A stretch of 64,000 nt of DNA from Fomes fomentarius (taxonomy: Eukaryota; Basidiomycota; Agaricomycetes; Polyporales; Polyporaceae). The notes under the pieces are model-generated. The model saw only the letters and a list, made by a program, of their open reading frames with translations. It did not search any database and was not told where the DNA came from. The DNA is taken from positions 1,736,001 through 1,800,000 of the forward strand of contig JABYQN010000005.1 of assembly GCA_022606135.1 (NCBI GenBank), in the 5' to 3' direction. The translations under genes were made by a program, and so were the position numbers. Shown here piece after piece: positions 1 through 12,003 of this stretch (position 1 is the stretch's first letter; every line of letters starts with the position of its first letter).

Positions 1-875
1 ATCCTCTCAAAGTACCACCGCATGTTCGCCTTCAATCTACGCCTCCTGCGAGGTGCGGCTTTAACTTACTGTTCACACAATTGCGTTGGCTGATACATTC
101 ATGCAGTTGAGAACGTCGTCCGCACACTCTTTCGCCTCACCCGGAACACGCGAGCGCCGCTCTTCCCAACGCTTACGGCCTCAAACAAACTCCTGTTGTA
201 CTTCCGCTTCATCGCGCACTCGTTCGTCATGGCACTGTCCTCCTACGTCTACGACGTGGCCATCGGTAGCAACATGGACTCGTTCCTCGCACGGCTTACC
301 GCAGCGTCGTCATCGGGTTTATCCACGAGCACGAACACAGCGACGTCTGACCCTCGGCCGACGAGAGACAAGTCCGCAGTCTTTGAGGACGTCTTCAGCC
401 TCGCGGACCACCACTCGAAGGTCCTGGACGACATCCTCAGTTCGTGTTTGCTCCGCTCTGGGCAGAAGGCTGTGGGCGACATCTTGAGGGGCTGCACGGA
501 GCTCGTGCTCGAGCTTGGCGTCCTTGCCGGGGAGATAAAGGATGGGAACTTGGAGGAGTACGAGGCGGCTCCGATGCTGGACGAGCTATGGGGCAGGTTC
601 CGCGCCAAGATGACGACCTTCGTGAGTGCGCCCCACAGATCGTCTTGTTTGGGGCCTCACTAAACTTCTTGATTATGATGCAGGTCAAAGTGCTGAAGGC
701 GCTGGTAGAGAAAGAGGCGGACGCATCAGGGCTGGTGTTGAGCGATATTCCGTTCCACATGATGCAGGGACATAGGCGGATTCCGGGGACAACGGCCAAC
801 TTGCATCAGTTGTTGCTTAGGTTGAATATGTCCAACTGGTGGACTCGGAAGGACACAAGTACTCGTTCTACATGA
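1..875 (+). CDS. Gamma-tubulin complex component (Spc97/Spc98 family), 3' end
   Basis: Partial gene running off the left edge. Three exons are read: 1 to about 52, about 107 to 621, and 684-875 (stop TGA at 873-875). The introns start GTGCGG and GTGAGT and end CAG. The joined protein reads YHRMFAFNLRLLRVENVV, then LLLYFRFIAHSFVMALSSYVYDV, an acidic insert, and a C-terminal helix region ending near NLHQLLLRLNMSNWW. The pattern of a helical bundle followed by an F-V-x-x-L-x-x-Y-V-x-D-V stretch matches the GCP C-terminal domain that binds gamma-tubulin at microtubule-nucleating sites. The family member (GCP4, 5 or 6 type rather than Spc97/98 proper) cannot be decided from this fragment. The end converges on CDC6, 494 bases away. 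Confidence 0.6.
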
Positions 876-1369
876 CTTTGGTGTTTTGTATTCACTTTGA
901 ACATTGCTCACAAAGTCAGTCACTGTCCGATCATCTGATCACTCATGCAGCAGGAGCAGTACTGGTAAACATCATTCATTGCATTCATCGCGAGACCTTG
1001 TACAAAACCATGCCGTTTACAAAACTGAGACTACGGGATATGGATATTACTACATTGACGAGGGGTGACTAAAGCTACTTTGATTGAAGAATCGGGAGAC
1101 AGGTGACGAAGCACTAACGCATAGTGGTCCCGGGATATGACTATGACATGAGACGAGTGTGTATGCGATGACAAAACAATGTGGGACAGTGGGACATGGA
1201 CACGGCGCAAACAGCACATATGTAGCGAGCACGAGATAGAGATGACGAGCATATATGGTGAGAGAGCACGAGAATACGAGAATAAAGAGATGTTAGGGGG
1301 ATAGGGGAATAACCATGTAACCATCCGTTCCATGATATTTCATGGCGACTCTTGAACGACCACCGCGGC
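876..1369. other. Convergent 3' spacer
   Basis: Spacer between the tail ends of the gamma-tubulin-complex gene (+) and CDC6 (-). It should hold both 3' untranslated regions. Only short open frames without family resemblance are present, and no repeat was seen. Confidence 0.6.
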
Positions 1370-3493
1370 TTAGTCTTCCATAGCGTCCTCGAAACTGTCA
1401 ACTGCAGCGCGACCGCTCTGGCCGCGAGCCTTGGTCTCCCGGGCAATGCGAGCCTGCTCGCGTTCGTATACTGCGCGAATTTCCTCTTCGCGCGCGTCCG
1501 TCGGGGCGTCCATGAGCCCTAATCCACGAACGACCTCGTCGAGTCGAACGCCATCAACGAACCGGGCCTCCTGTGCACTGGGGCTCCCGCCGGTGAAGGA
1601 CATAGAACGACTGAATGCCTTCTTCCCAGATTTGCGTGGTGTCGAAGGCGAATTACTACCGCAGATGAGCGTAAGGACACCCACGACCTCGAGCACTCCC
1701 GTGAGGTCACCGAATTCACTGCGAGACACTGGGGTGAATACACCATTGTCCGCCCGCCCGAGGATTGCAGCGTAGAAGCTATACAGCTGGCCGACCTCGA
1801 AACTGATCTTGAACGGGGAAGACTGCACTACCGATGACGACTGCGTACGCTTGATGGGCGAGCGCGGAGGTGAGGGTGTTGGGGAGGACGCATTTAAAGG
1901 AATGCCAGCCTCTAGTGACTTGGCAGCCAGCACAGCGGCCAACAGCACAAGTCGTTGCTGAAGACCAAGCTCGCGGACCTTCATAACTGTCTCGCTGTCG
2001 CTAGCCTTGCGAGGTACCGAGCTGCCTGTGGACGCCGCAAACGTAGGCGTTGTGTTGCCAGCTGGCGCATACGCCTTGAGGGCGTTGATAATATGCGTCG
2101 GAGTTACAACCGGGGTGGGGGCGTTTAGAGGATCCACGGAGGAAACAGCATTCACGGCGATGTCAATTGCCCCTCGTAGGACCTCCATAGCAGCACGGAC
2201 ATCACCGGTCTGCGCAGCAATCTTCTTTGAAAGAAGGGTCAGGGCTGGACCTGGCAGAAACTTCTTGACACGTTCCGCGCAGTCAGCATCTTCCCCCTCA
2301 GACAAAGGTGAGAGCCTGCTCCTTAGGATGTCAAGGAGTTGCGTTGGCGCGTAAGGAGCGAAGTGCAGCGTTTGTACACCGGCAAAGGACTGTACTGAGA
2401 TCGTAGTGCTCGACGACGACGTGAGCGTGTGCGTGTTAGCAATGCCGACAAGTCGCACATTCGCAGACCACGCGTGCGCAAGCTGGAACAACGGTGACAA
2501 GACTTGTGTGGACGAAGCGATATGATCCATCTCGTCCAAGACAACAATACTACATAAGCGCCGCTTAGTCCATACCCCGTCATGTATGTGAAGATTGAAA
2601 CTTACCATTTGCGATCACAATCGGCCAACGCCTTCTCGACAGCTTGCTGAGGGCTAGACCTGAGTTTCCTCCCACGTCCGGTCGCCCGCGTCATGTTGCC
2701 GAACAACTCGGCGAGCCGTTGCCAGACAGCATCGACACCGTCGAGAGCCATGCAGTTTACGGCCAGAATTTGGACACCTTGAACCTTGAGTTGATCCGCA
2801 AGAGCGCCGACAACGGCGTTGACCAGCGCAGTCTTCCCCGTACCTGGCGACCCAGAGATGTACAATGCAGAGGAATCTTCAGTGGACCGAGTTGCACTCA
2901 AGAATCCACGGATGAATGCTTCGATCGTGGCCCTCTCCTGCTCGCGTCCGGCCATCTGAATACCATCGTTGCATGTTGAGCGCAGGAGTGCCTTTGCACG
3001 AACATGAAGCGGAAGGAGAACAGAAGGAGGTGTGGGAGGGGGAGTCGCCAAAGAAAGCTGGGAAAGGGACGTAGCTGGCGTCGCAGCGGCTACTCGTCGC
3101 AGGTCGGATGTGGACGCATATCGCCGAGGCGCTGGCGACCACGTCAGCACAACCCAAGGACACCAACGGAGAAAACTCACTGCTTGGACGCGAAGAGGAG
3201 TCGTGAATGACAGTGCTCGTGCGGCGCAATGAGCGTGTGAGACGGCGGGTTGAGGGCGACGCGTTAATGACCTCCAATACGAACGGGGGAATATTCTCCT
3301 TGTTGTGATCACCATCAAGTACTGCACCTGTGGTCTTGGCACGTTTCGGGTTTGGGGTAGAGTCAGGAGTAGGAAGAGCAAGGGTATTGTCCGAATCGCA
3401 AGGTGAGGAAGAGTCTGATACCTCGACCTGAGCGGTCTGGTGAGACCGCTTCCCGAGAACGGTGCTCGCGTTTCTGCGTGGCGCTGTCATCAA
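1370..3493 (-). CDS. CDC6: CDC6 replication licensing ATPase
   Basis: AAA+ ATPase that works with ORC and Cdt1 to load the MCM helicase at origins. Model on the minus strand: exons 3493-3181, 3131-2606 and 2549-1370, giving 672 residues in a single consistent frame. The N-terminus (1-105) is disordered and basic, with TP-rich CDK-type sites, a PKRAK nuclear localisation motif and an RRLTRSL cyclin-docking-like motif. Walker A is GSPGTGKT near residue 197, Walker B is IVVLDEMD just after the second intron, sensor 1 lies in RLVGIANTHTL, and sensor 2 in GDVRAAMEVLR. A winged-helix C-terminal region follows. The start is the first ATG of the open frame. The upstream region carries two ACGCGT boxes. 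ORC1 is less likely because there is no BAH domain and the length fits Cdc6. Confidence 0.9.
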
Positions 3494-3600
3494 AAAGACA
3501 GTAAGCTACCAAAGAGACTCAAAGCCGTAAGTGGTTGGACGTCTCGGGCCGTTCAGGACGGCGTCGACGAGTCGAGGAAGGATGGTGGTGGAGACAAGAC

Positions 3601-3702
3601 AAGACGCGCAGGGCAAGCGCTTATGACAGAAACGACACGCTTTGAAACTCCGATCATTCAACGCGACGCGTTCGACGCGCCCCCACGTGATCGACGCGTC
3701 GC
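3601..3702. promoter_or_regulatory. MCB-type (ACGCGT) cluster upstream of CDC6
   Basis: ACGCGT occurs at 3666-3671 and 3694-3699, surrounded by further GACGCG cores (from about 3603, and 3677-3682). These lie 170-205 bases upstream of the CDC6 start. MCB boxes bind the MBF complex, and the fission yeast orthologue cdc18 is a known MBF target, so G1/S control of CDC6 is a reasonable inference. The site also lies in the 429-bp divergent promoter shared with the membrane protein gene starting at 3923. Confidence 0.55.
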
Positions 3703-3922
3703 GCGTCAGAGACTCGGACAGGACGCAAATTGGCCTTCCGCGCCGGGGTTAATGCGGGTGTGAGACCGGTCGAGCTTGACAATTTGACTGTACGCATTCC
3801 ATTACCAGGCAATTCCTTCCGTCATCAGAAGAATACTAGGAAGGCAGTGCGTGTGCCATGACTGCACCATATATCCCGGGGTCCCGGCGGGCAGACCTTC
3901 GCACGACTTACCTGTTACCCCC

Positions 3923-5065
3923 ATGCAGTTCCGCGTTCCCAAATGGCCCCTTTTCGCAAAGCTCTGTGTCCTCCTCGCCAGCTCTGCTAGGGCGACATCA
4001 TCATCATACCCGACAACGTTGGCAGCCCGGTGCGTCTACACAGTCGCGGAGGACTGCTGTGAATCTCATGTTGTGTTCAGCGGAGACGGAGACGACGATA
4101 GTGACACAGACAGCGATGACGATGATCACCCACACCATCATACGTCAACGGGAAGGACCGGCAGCGGAAGTAGTACTCAGGCTGCTCGTACTGCAAGCTC
4201 GAACGGGAACGGGGGTGCCACAGTCATCAGTGGGCCTACAGGCGTGAGCGGCAGTGAAGAAGGCTTTCCAACGAAGCACAAACTCAGCAAAGCAGCGATA
4301 ACCTGGATAGTTATAGGAATCCGTAAGCCATGCATACTCTACCTAAACCTGGTGCAATACTGATCTGGACTAGTACTCGTACTCCTCCTGCTTATTCTGA
4401 TCGTGATGCGTCGTTCTCGGAGGAGGAAACGTGAGGCAGCCGTACTAGCAGCAGCAACGGCGACGGCGACGGCACCTCCGATGAAAGAGACGTCTACTTC
4501 ACCGCTCCTCGCCGGACACGGACAGCACTCAACGACGTCGCAATCAATGTGGACCCCGGCCAGCCCCGCCGACACCCTCCCTAGCGGTCTGTACTTCGCG
4601 GGAGGTATGGGCCACCGCAGCGCTCAGGAGATGCGTAACGTCGCCCCAGCGGCATACGACACTGCACCGCTGCCGAATCCGTACGACGGGGATGTGCCTC
4701 CACAACCTCCCGCTCGCGACGACCTGGCAATTTCTCCGATGTCACCGACGTCTGGTGCATCTGTGTCCCGGGACACATCCTACCAAAGCAGCGCGCCACA
4801 ATCGTCCATGAGACATTCGACCGCGCCTTCTGCATGGACCCAGGACGGGAGCGCCATCGCGTTGCTTTCGCGTGGCACCACGCAGGCCTCGCGGCACTCG
4901 GCATCTTCCAGCCTCACCGACGAGCTTGCGGGATACCAGAAGGTCCTGGAAGTGCACCATAGGAAAGAGGAGGAGGATGCGATCCGGCGCGAGAGCAGGG
5001 GTGGGGATGGCTCTGGGGTGCCTGCGGATCCGCCACCGATGTACAGTCCCTCGGAACGGATGTAG
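3923..5065 (+). CDS. Single-pass type I membrane protein with acidic and Ser-rich ectodomain
   Basis: Two exons, 3923-4322 and 4374-5065, 363 residues. The chosen ATG gives MQFRVPKWPLFAKLCVLLAS, a good signal peptide; an upstream in-frame ATG (3869 or earlier) would bury it. A short Cys-containing region (CVYTVAEDCC) follows, then an Asp/Ser/His-rich stretch with DDD runs and a Ser/Thr/Gly-rich linker. The intron cuts the membrane segment: ITWIVIGI joins LVLVLLLLILIV, followed by the stop-transfer RRSRRRKR. The cytoplasmic tail of about 200 residues is disordered. This resembles the SKG6/Mid2-like layout of fungal wall-sensor proteins, but no diagnostic domain is seen, so function is open. 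Confidence 0.6.
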
Positions 5066-7773
5066 CATGTGAGTCTTGCGGACAAGATAGTATGGACGGA
5101 TTATCGACCCATGGTTTGTCAGTCGCAGATGGACAGTAGCATCACGAGTTCGAGTTTGAATCCTTATAGCAATACATGACCGATGCAATATCCGGCTTCG
5201 ATGGTCCGTGTACACCACGAGGGATGAAACGTGCATAACCACCTACACAGGAATGCCGGATGCGATCTGCGCACAACACCCACGCTCTGAAACGCTACAT
5301 GGAGGACTGGACCGGATCCGCGCAGGCCATACAAAGTTTGGCGACAAGATAGCGGAGCAGGGGCATTCCGCCGTTTCCATCTTCGCGGGGATGATCGTCG
5401 GCAACCCTTACAACTCCGAGCCCAATGTTCGGGATGCGATCCGCGGAATTGAAATATGTCGCTGTGCTGAGTACCTCGATCTCTGCCTTGCGTCGCGTAA
5501 ACAACATGTACTGCAGCTCCTTCCTGCGAACGATCGCACGTCAAAGGTCGGCGTTTCCTCTTCGGCTGCACTGGGCGGAAGAAGGGGGCGAACGTGCGCA
5601 TTACTCACCTACACTGCGCCGGCAGATCCGTGCGTCTCAGCAGTGTACGTGCCTACGGTTGCATGAGTGTGGAAAAGGCGTGGATAGAAGCAAGTAAGGC
5701 AGGTCATCAAGGGCTGATGCTCACCTTCTTCTCGTCGTGTTTCGTAATCGGCAATAGTGCCTCCTTCCCTATGCAAAGGCTGTGGGGATAGACGAAAGTA
5801 TCTGCGGGTCGGAACAAGGCGCTGTTCAGGGAAAGAAGTACATACGCGGCAAGTTCGCTGGCCCATAGGCCAAGCCACTGCAGCCGGGCTGCTGCGAGGT
5901 ACTCGTTCTGATGCCGCATGCGAATGCTTCCATACTTGTAAACGGAAAGGATGTCTATCCCGTAAGCGTCGCCATCTACGAGAGCAACGATCGGAACACT
6001 TCAACCATTCCGATCAATGGCTCGAATCACTGCGAAAGCAATCGACTAGAACCTACTGAGGGAGGTTATCCGAAAGGGTCTTTACAAGCTGGCGAGTGGC
6101 AACATCTGGATATCCTTTCCCCTGCGCATGGAGCCGTCAGCAAACAGTTAGTTCAATTACACGAGTCAAAGAATGCACCGTCACTATCAGCCCTGGTCCT
6201 GGAAGATCTTCGTGTGTGGCGAAACGCAGTCTGCACAACGTTTGGAAGACGGCCTGGGGTGCCACCATCAGTGAAGATGACATCAGACACACTGAAGACT
6301 TCTTTACCTCCTTTTCCACCACGAGTACCCACGCTACATCTTGGCCGACTTCGAACCGTTCAATATCCTCAGATTGTGGGACCAACGATGCCTATCAGGG
6401 GTCCAATATCAAGGCGAGAAGCTTGAAAGAGGTAGGGTGGGTCATACACACCTCGCCGTCAGTGACCGCTACAGCATCTCCACCCTTGAAGTGCACTGTG
6501 AAGCTAGTGCCACAGATCAGGCCCTTCGAAGATGCGCGCTGGAGAGTAAATGTGGCATGTGGATTCTGGAGACGGTGAGCGAATCATGCACGCCGAGGAC
6601 GCACCACATTGAGGTCGGCCCGACAGAGCTGGAAGGTCGCGGCTACATCGTCCACCAGCTATGTCGGTAACTCTCGTCAGCACAGTCACAGACTCTCACA
6701 GGTGATCTGCGAGGGTCCACCTTATCCACCGTCGCTTGTGAGCCAAATAGTTGGCTATCCTTGTAATACATGTCACTGTGAAGGGTCCGTTGGGATTATA
6801 TGGGCCAGAAGAGGCGACAGAGAGAAGTACCGTTTAGTCGTTGGCACATCGTCTAGAAGTGCTTCATGCATCAGGTCAACCACGCGAAAGACTTGTGCTG
6901 GAGAATGGCAGCATATAGTCAGTATAGACATGGCGGTAACTACCGACTGACCGAAGGGTCTTGTGCTCGGTCCTCTAGACATCTTCGGAAACACGAGTGC
7001 CCGCATTGGCGTCTGACTATGCTGCGTCAGAACCTAGCACAGGGGGAGCATGCTCGGGGGGAGGGATGGATGCTTACTGGTCAGAGGATTCCTTCCTCCT
7101 ATCCGCTATCCGAAGCACCACCTTCTTTCTATTGCCCTTCTTCGTTCCGGACTCACTGTATGCGTCCGAAAGCTGGGCGAGGAAAGACAGGACGAGAGTT
7201 TCCAGACATTCCAGTGCTTCGTCACTTGCAAAGGAGATCAGAAGGTTTTACACTCCACCGTCGGAACGACGTACTGGATATCCGCTTCATCCTCTTTGGC
7301 ACAGTGGGTGTCCTCCACATCCAAGTCCGGAGTGCTCAATTGAGATTCATAGTTCGTGGAGCTCTTCGATAACCCTATTTCTTGCGAGGACTGTCCTAAA
7401 TATGTAGCTTCGTCGTCAGACATCACTAGCTGCATGTCGTAGTCGTCGTCCCACTGCATTTGGAAGTACGAGTCGGTATCAACATGATTCGAACCCAGGG
7501 TAATGAATGGGCTTTCCTGCAAGATTTGTTAGCAACGCAGTCCAACGGAGCGGGCACAGAGAGCATACCATGTCACAGAGAGATGGGTGAGAACCATACA
7601 AGTTTCACTGCAACCCGCCAGGCGAAGGGGGCATCGGGAATGTCTCGGTCACAGCGTGACACCACGCATCACGTCACACTAAGAACAGAGATCCAATGTG
7701 CGTAGCATACGTACCAGAACGAACATCAAGATATCCAATTAATCTATGAAAAGCATAGACTTTGCCCATACGT
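5066..7773. other. Gene-poor region with decayed coding traces
   Basis: About 2.7 kb without a gene that can be modelled. Both strands carry short protein-like stretches that stop or change frame. On the minus strand, 5545-5295 reads RRKELQYMLFTRRKAEIEVL and continues to a stop, with an in-frame stop just upstream. A second trace is at 5919-5707, and an acidic stretch lies at 7522-7238. On the plus strand 5911-6670 looks F-box/LRR-like (listed separately). No signal peptide, catalytic motif or spliceable chain links them. Confidence 0.4.
5911..6670 (+). pseudogene. Possible decayed F-box/LRR-like gene
   Basis: Plus-strand frames alternate between short segments such as GEWQHLDILSPAHGAVSKQL, SALVLEDLRVWRNAV, TLHLGRLRTVQYPQIVGP and HIEVGPTELEGRGYIVHQL. 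The leucine-spaced 'L-x-L-x-x-L' character recalls the leucine-rich C-terminal part of agaricomycete F-box proteins. Stops and frame changes fall between the segments without convincing splice sites. A second occurrence of the AGEWQH string lies near 6898-6915, hinting at an internal repeat or a duplicated piece. Identification is weak. Confidence 0.2.
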
Positions 7774-8918
7774 TCACGCCCAGTTCTTCACTTCCAACTC
7801 GAACCAAGCAGGAAGCTGTCTCCAGAACTCGTCCCGCGCGGCAACAACGATGACCCCATAATCCAATCGACACGCCTCGCATGCTCTATACGCTGACCTG
7901 TTCTCCACACCGGGCTGGTCGTCCCGCGTCTGCATTGTCACGCTCTCTCCGATCGAAAAGAGAGGGTCGCTGTTCCGGTTGCACACCATGCCATTCACGT
8001 CGCGGATCAGCTCGAAGGTGACGGCTTCGAACGCCATCTGGCAAGTGCGTTTGACCGAAGGCTGGACCTCGTTGCGGTACATGCAGAGTTGAGACGGAGC
8101 ACGACCTTCAAGCTCCGTCACGATGAAGGTCGAAAAGAAGCGAGCGGCTTGTTCCTTTCCACGGAGCACTCGGGAGAGGTCGTCGATGTCGAGCCGGTGT
8201 TGTTCACCACATGAGGTGGTGTGACCTTCCATAAGCTGACTCGGAAGATAGCGAGAGAGATCGTAGAAGGCCGAGGGGAGAAGCTGAGGGGTGCCGACTT
8301 CGCGTGCGAGCTGGATCAGTAGCCTTTGGAAAATGAGGGTCCTGTAACGAGGCAGTGTAGAGATGGACACTCACAACGGGTGCGGTAATACTGGACGGAG
8401 GGAATATACACTGTCAGGGGTAGTCGCAGCCTTTTCGCGCGCTTCCCACATGGCCAATGTAGTAGGCCATGAGAGAGATAGATTCCGAAGGGCAACCTCG
8501 CGAAGGATCTCAACTTCATATTTGGTGGAGAGTCGGAGAATGGCGGCGGTCACAGTGAACTGCTCCAGTGTGTTGTCATACGCGAGGCTGCTTTACGTTT
8601 AGAAACAAACGAGCAGACAAGGAACAGCACTCACCCGTACAGTGCTCGCAGAAAGTGAGCAAAGTCTTCCGGCGAGTCGTCCAGGTGCAAGACAGCAAGT
8701 CCTTCGAGCAGACGACCTTCTCCAACTTTGATTGTTTTGATACGTTTGTCTAGGACCCGAGAGTGACGAGAGAGGAGTCCGCGATGCACGATGAAGTATT
8801 GCCCGCCAGTAACTATGGAGAGATTGCCGTCTTCGAAGTACAGATCGGAGTGCCGAGTAGGGACTTCGTACTCGTCGATAGGAAAAGCGCATCTGTTGGA
8901 GCTGAAGTCGGCGTCCAT
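7774..8918 (-). CDS. BTB/POZ domain protein
   Basis: Three exons on the minus strand (8918-8635, 8590-8375, 8341-7774), 355 residues, all junctions in frame. The N-terminal part reads RHSDLYFEDGNLSIVTGGQYFIVHRGLLSRHSRVL, the standard agaricomycete BTB core, then LHLDDSPEDFAHFLRALYG and the helix-rich BACK-like part TAAILRLSTKYEVEILREVA. The C-terminal 190 residues have scattered Cys (CRNEV region, CEACRLDYG), as in this expanded basidiomycete family. BTB domains dimerise and often bridge substrates to Cullin-3 ligases; the role of these fungal paralogues is unknown. The gene is divergent from the caprin-like gene, with an 817-bp shared upstream region. Confidence 0.8.
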
Positions 8919-9735
8919 CGCTTGGTCGGTTATTGTCTGAGGCTACAAGTTGCTGTGAACAGAACAGGACGGTCCAGCTGGCGAACTTCGAACGACATAT
9001 GACAATACGACTTTCAAGTCAGCCACAATGGGCTGACCAGTCTGGGGTGCACGCTTGTACCGACGGGTACATGCCAGCCGCAGCTTGAGATAACGCTACC
9101 TACCAGTGGTTGTGTTATTGCCACATGCCAAAGTTCGCTGGCTGAAGACACTCACCTTCACCTTTGATCCCCCCTGCTACGAAGCTTGAGGTGGCCCGTT
9201 ATTCTAAAGCATCCTCACACAGATGGCATTCCCTTCTGCTGGCGCGTGATGCTGACGGTCTCGTATGTGCACTGGTAGATACAAGACTTCCAAGAGTCTG
9301 TGAAGCAACAAGGGATTACGTGATGGCATGGAAGACCGTGTTGTAGTAAGGAAGAGTCACGCAATCCAGTTGACTGCGAGCATGTTGTTAGGAACGACGA
9401 CGACAGCCGCAGCGGTCTGAACGTGGCCACCTGAGCAATACTCGAGACCGGAGAAGGGGGGCAACTTGATACAAGAGGAGATGAGTCTCATGCCAGATCG
9501 ACCTCAGGTCGACCGTCCAGAATGACGTGAACATTGAAATTCGAGCGCTCCCTCATGCGTTCGTCGGAGTCGTGGGAACGGTCATGGGTCCCGACCAGGT
9601 CCAGGGTCCACTGTCCTTCTCCGCTGCAAACCCAATTTGCGTCCTCTACTCGCGTCCAGTCTCCCTCTCGTGCCCTCATCGCGCCGCCAGCTCATCGGCT
9701 TCATCCCACATCGAAACACCCAAAACCCATCCTCA
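8919..9735. other. Divergent intergenic region
   Basis: Spacer between the starts of the BTB gene (-) and the caprin-like gene (+). The last 130 bases before 9736 are pyrimidine-rich, typical of a basidiomycete transcription start and 5' leader. No other gene or repeat was recognised. Confidence 0.5.
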
Positions 9736-12003
9736 ATGCCTGACACTATCACCTTGACGCCGCGCGTTGTTCCTGGCGCGCCCCCACCCGCTCCAGCGTC
9801 GAAGGCCCCAAAGAAAAAGCGCAAGGGTGGCAAGATCAAGGAAGAGGGCGAAGGTGGAACCCATGTGGTCATACCAGACACTACCACTGCTGCCTTGATT
9901 GAAAAGGCTCCTGAGGAGAGCGACATCAAGGAGGGAATAGTCGCGCCCCAGCTTGTCGCCCAGCCGTCTGAAGATGCACAAACACCTGTGTCGGACCACA
10001 AGCCCAGTCATATAGTCGATATGCTGAGCAAGCGGCTGAAGGCGAACAACAAAAAGATCGTGAGTGTTGTCGTCTCAGAGGTCCATTGCCAGGATTCGCG
10101 CGTGCTACCTGGCACCTAAGTCTCCCATGAGTGGACGATACGTCATGGACACGCGCGCATTGTGGTTGGGCCCTCCAGTACTAAAACTCTCCCACTTGTA
10201 CAGAACCGGATACAAATCTATCAGAATGAGTCTCCGGACAAGCTCAACGAGGACCAAAAGCGTCTCTTGAAGACTTTGCCCGTGTTGGAAGCTGTTAGCA
10301 AGGAGCTTGAAGAAGTCAGAAAGGCGATCGAGGTTCGCTCTTGTGCTGCATGCACGTTCTCCCATCATGTCCATATTGATTCCGTTGTATAGACCCACGA
10401 GGTAGAGCTGGCTCAGGAGCTCGCGTTGCAGAAGGCCGAAGCCGCGAGAGTCGAAGCTGAGAGGAGACGTGAAGCCGTCGCTGCGGCAGAAGTACGTATC
10501 CCTGTTCTCTCACGAGCTGCCACGGAGTAGCTCATGTTGTCATTGCTAGCGCGAGCATTTGGAGAAGGCGGCTGAGTTGGTATCGTTCCTACGGCTGCAT
10601 AGCTTGTTGGTCAACAGGCATCCTGAGGCGCTGGCCCTCAACTTGAACGAACAGGAGAGTAACGCCATCTATTCGATAACGGAGATCCTGCTCCATGAGG
10701 TTGTGCGCGGCAAGGAAGAGACAATTCGTGGCATCTACACTGGCGAGGGCGAGCATCTAGGTGTTCCATGTATGTATACTTTGTGTTTCTCTGTTCACTT
10801 ACCAATTGACTCACGATCACTGCAGTCTCGCGTATCATGGACATCCAGCAACAGTTCTTGTTCGATCCCCCACAACAACCAGTACCCGTCGAGGTTGACC
10901 ATGAGGAACCCGTTGTCGAGGAGTTGGCACCTCCAGTTAGCGGCGTCTCACATACTCTCACTACCCCAGGTGGTATCCACTTCATCATGACAGATGAACT
11001 GGCCGAGACGGAGGCTGACGCAGAAGCTGAGGCAGTGGGCCAAGTTGACAACAGTGAATGGGTCGATGTCCAGGCTGCAACAGAAGCCGAGCAACCTGCT
11101 GAGGTTGAGATCACAGAGACTGTGGTCGAAGCACAAATCAATGGCCACACAGTAGTCGAAGAGTCGGTCACGGTTACCACAACAACAGAGGAGGTCAGCT
11201 TTTCTATCTTACATGTTGTGTGGATATCGTGTTGAAAAGCCATGCAGATTCCCGCATCGGGCCAACTGAGCTGGGCTGATGAGGACCACGGCGAGCTTCC
11301 ATCACTAGCAAACCTCCAAGCTCATTATGGCACTTCTGGCGAAGCATCACCTGTGCCCGAAGCTGGAACACTGCAACCGGAAGCTCCACTTCCCGACACT
11401 CCAAGCACACCGCATGTCAATGGCCAGTCTCTTGTTGACGAGGAGGGGTTCACGCAACTTAGAGGCCGCGGCCGCGGCCGCGGCATCAGAGGAGGTGAGC
11501 GCGGTGGTTACCGAGGTGGGCATCGTGGAGAGCATGGTGAGCGGGGTGGGTTCCGAGGCGGATACCGTGGCGAGCATGGCGAACGTGGTGGGTACCGTGG
11601 CGAGCATGGAGAACGTGGCGGACACCGTGGTGAGCACGGAGAACGTGGTGGGCACCGTGGCGAGCATGGAGAACGTGGTGGGCACCGCGGCGAGCATGGA
11701 GAACGTGGTGGGCACCGCGGCGAGCATGGAGAACGTGGTGGCCGTGGCGGATTCAGGGGCGGCCGGGGAAACGACCGGGGTGGTACGTAAATGTTCTGCT
11801 TCTGCACGAAACGATTCAGGTCAATAACTATTCCGCCAGGTTTCCGCGGCAGGGCGGATGGTGATTGGCGCGGCGGACGTGGAGGTCGGGGTCGAGGACG
11901 AGGTGAGTCTACCTTGTTGGCGTGTTACCAGTCAGTCCTTGATGCGTATGGTTGGGTAGGCTTCCCCGATGGCCGCAATGCTGCACCTGCGCCAGCGGCA
12001 TAG
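9736..12003 (+). CDS. Caprin-like RNA-binding protein with RGG repeats
   Basis: Eight exons: 9736-10059, 10204-10332, 10393-10491, 10550-10769, 10826-11193, 11248-11782, 11840-11902 and 11960-12003; 593 residues. The N-terminus has a basic KAPKKKRKGGK patch. A coiled-coil then runs from LSKRLKANNKKINRIQIYQ through LNEDQKRLLKTLPVLEAVSKELEEV, matching the helical dimerisation region of caprin/Ngr1-like proteins, followed by an acidic middle region. The C-terminal third is an RGG-type low-complexity domain, including seven copies of a GEHGERGG unit. RGG domains bind RNA and are arginine-methylated; a cytoplasmic mRNP or stress-granule role is inferred. The final small exon (FPDGRNAAPAPAA) is supported by phase only. 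The ATG at 9736 was chosen because the longer upstream frame lacks homology-like sequence. Confidence 0.7.
11505..11750 (+). repeat. Coding minisatellite, 30-nt unit
   Basis: Tandem copies of a 30-nt unit encode the decapeptide HRGEHGERGG. Seven GEHGERGG units are present, with Tyr/His variation at the first position. The last three units, about 11650-11745, are nearly identical at nucleotide level, which suggests recent expansion. The array keeps the reading frame. Confidence 0.85.

Noticed and set aside
7485..7505. GGTTCGAATC B-box-like string on the minus strand
   Set aside because: No matching D arm, anticodon arm or acceptor stem at tRNA spacing.
11508..11807. Minus-strand open frame of PRSPCSPRCP repeats
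   Set aside because: It is the exact complement of the RGG minisatellite, whose plus-strand exon has phased splice sites and fits a larger protein.
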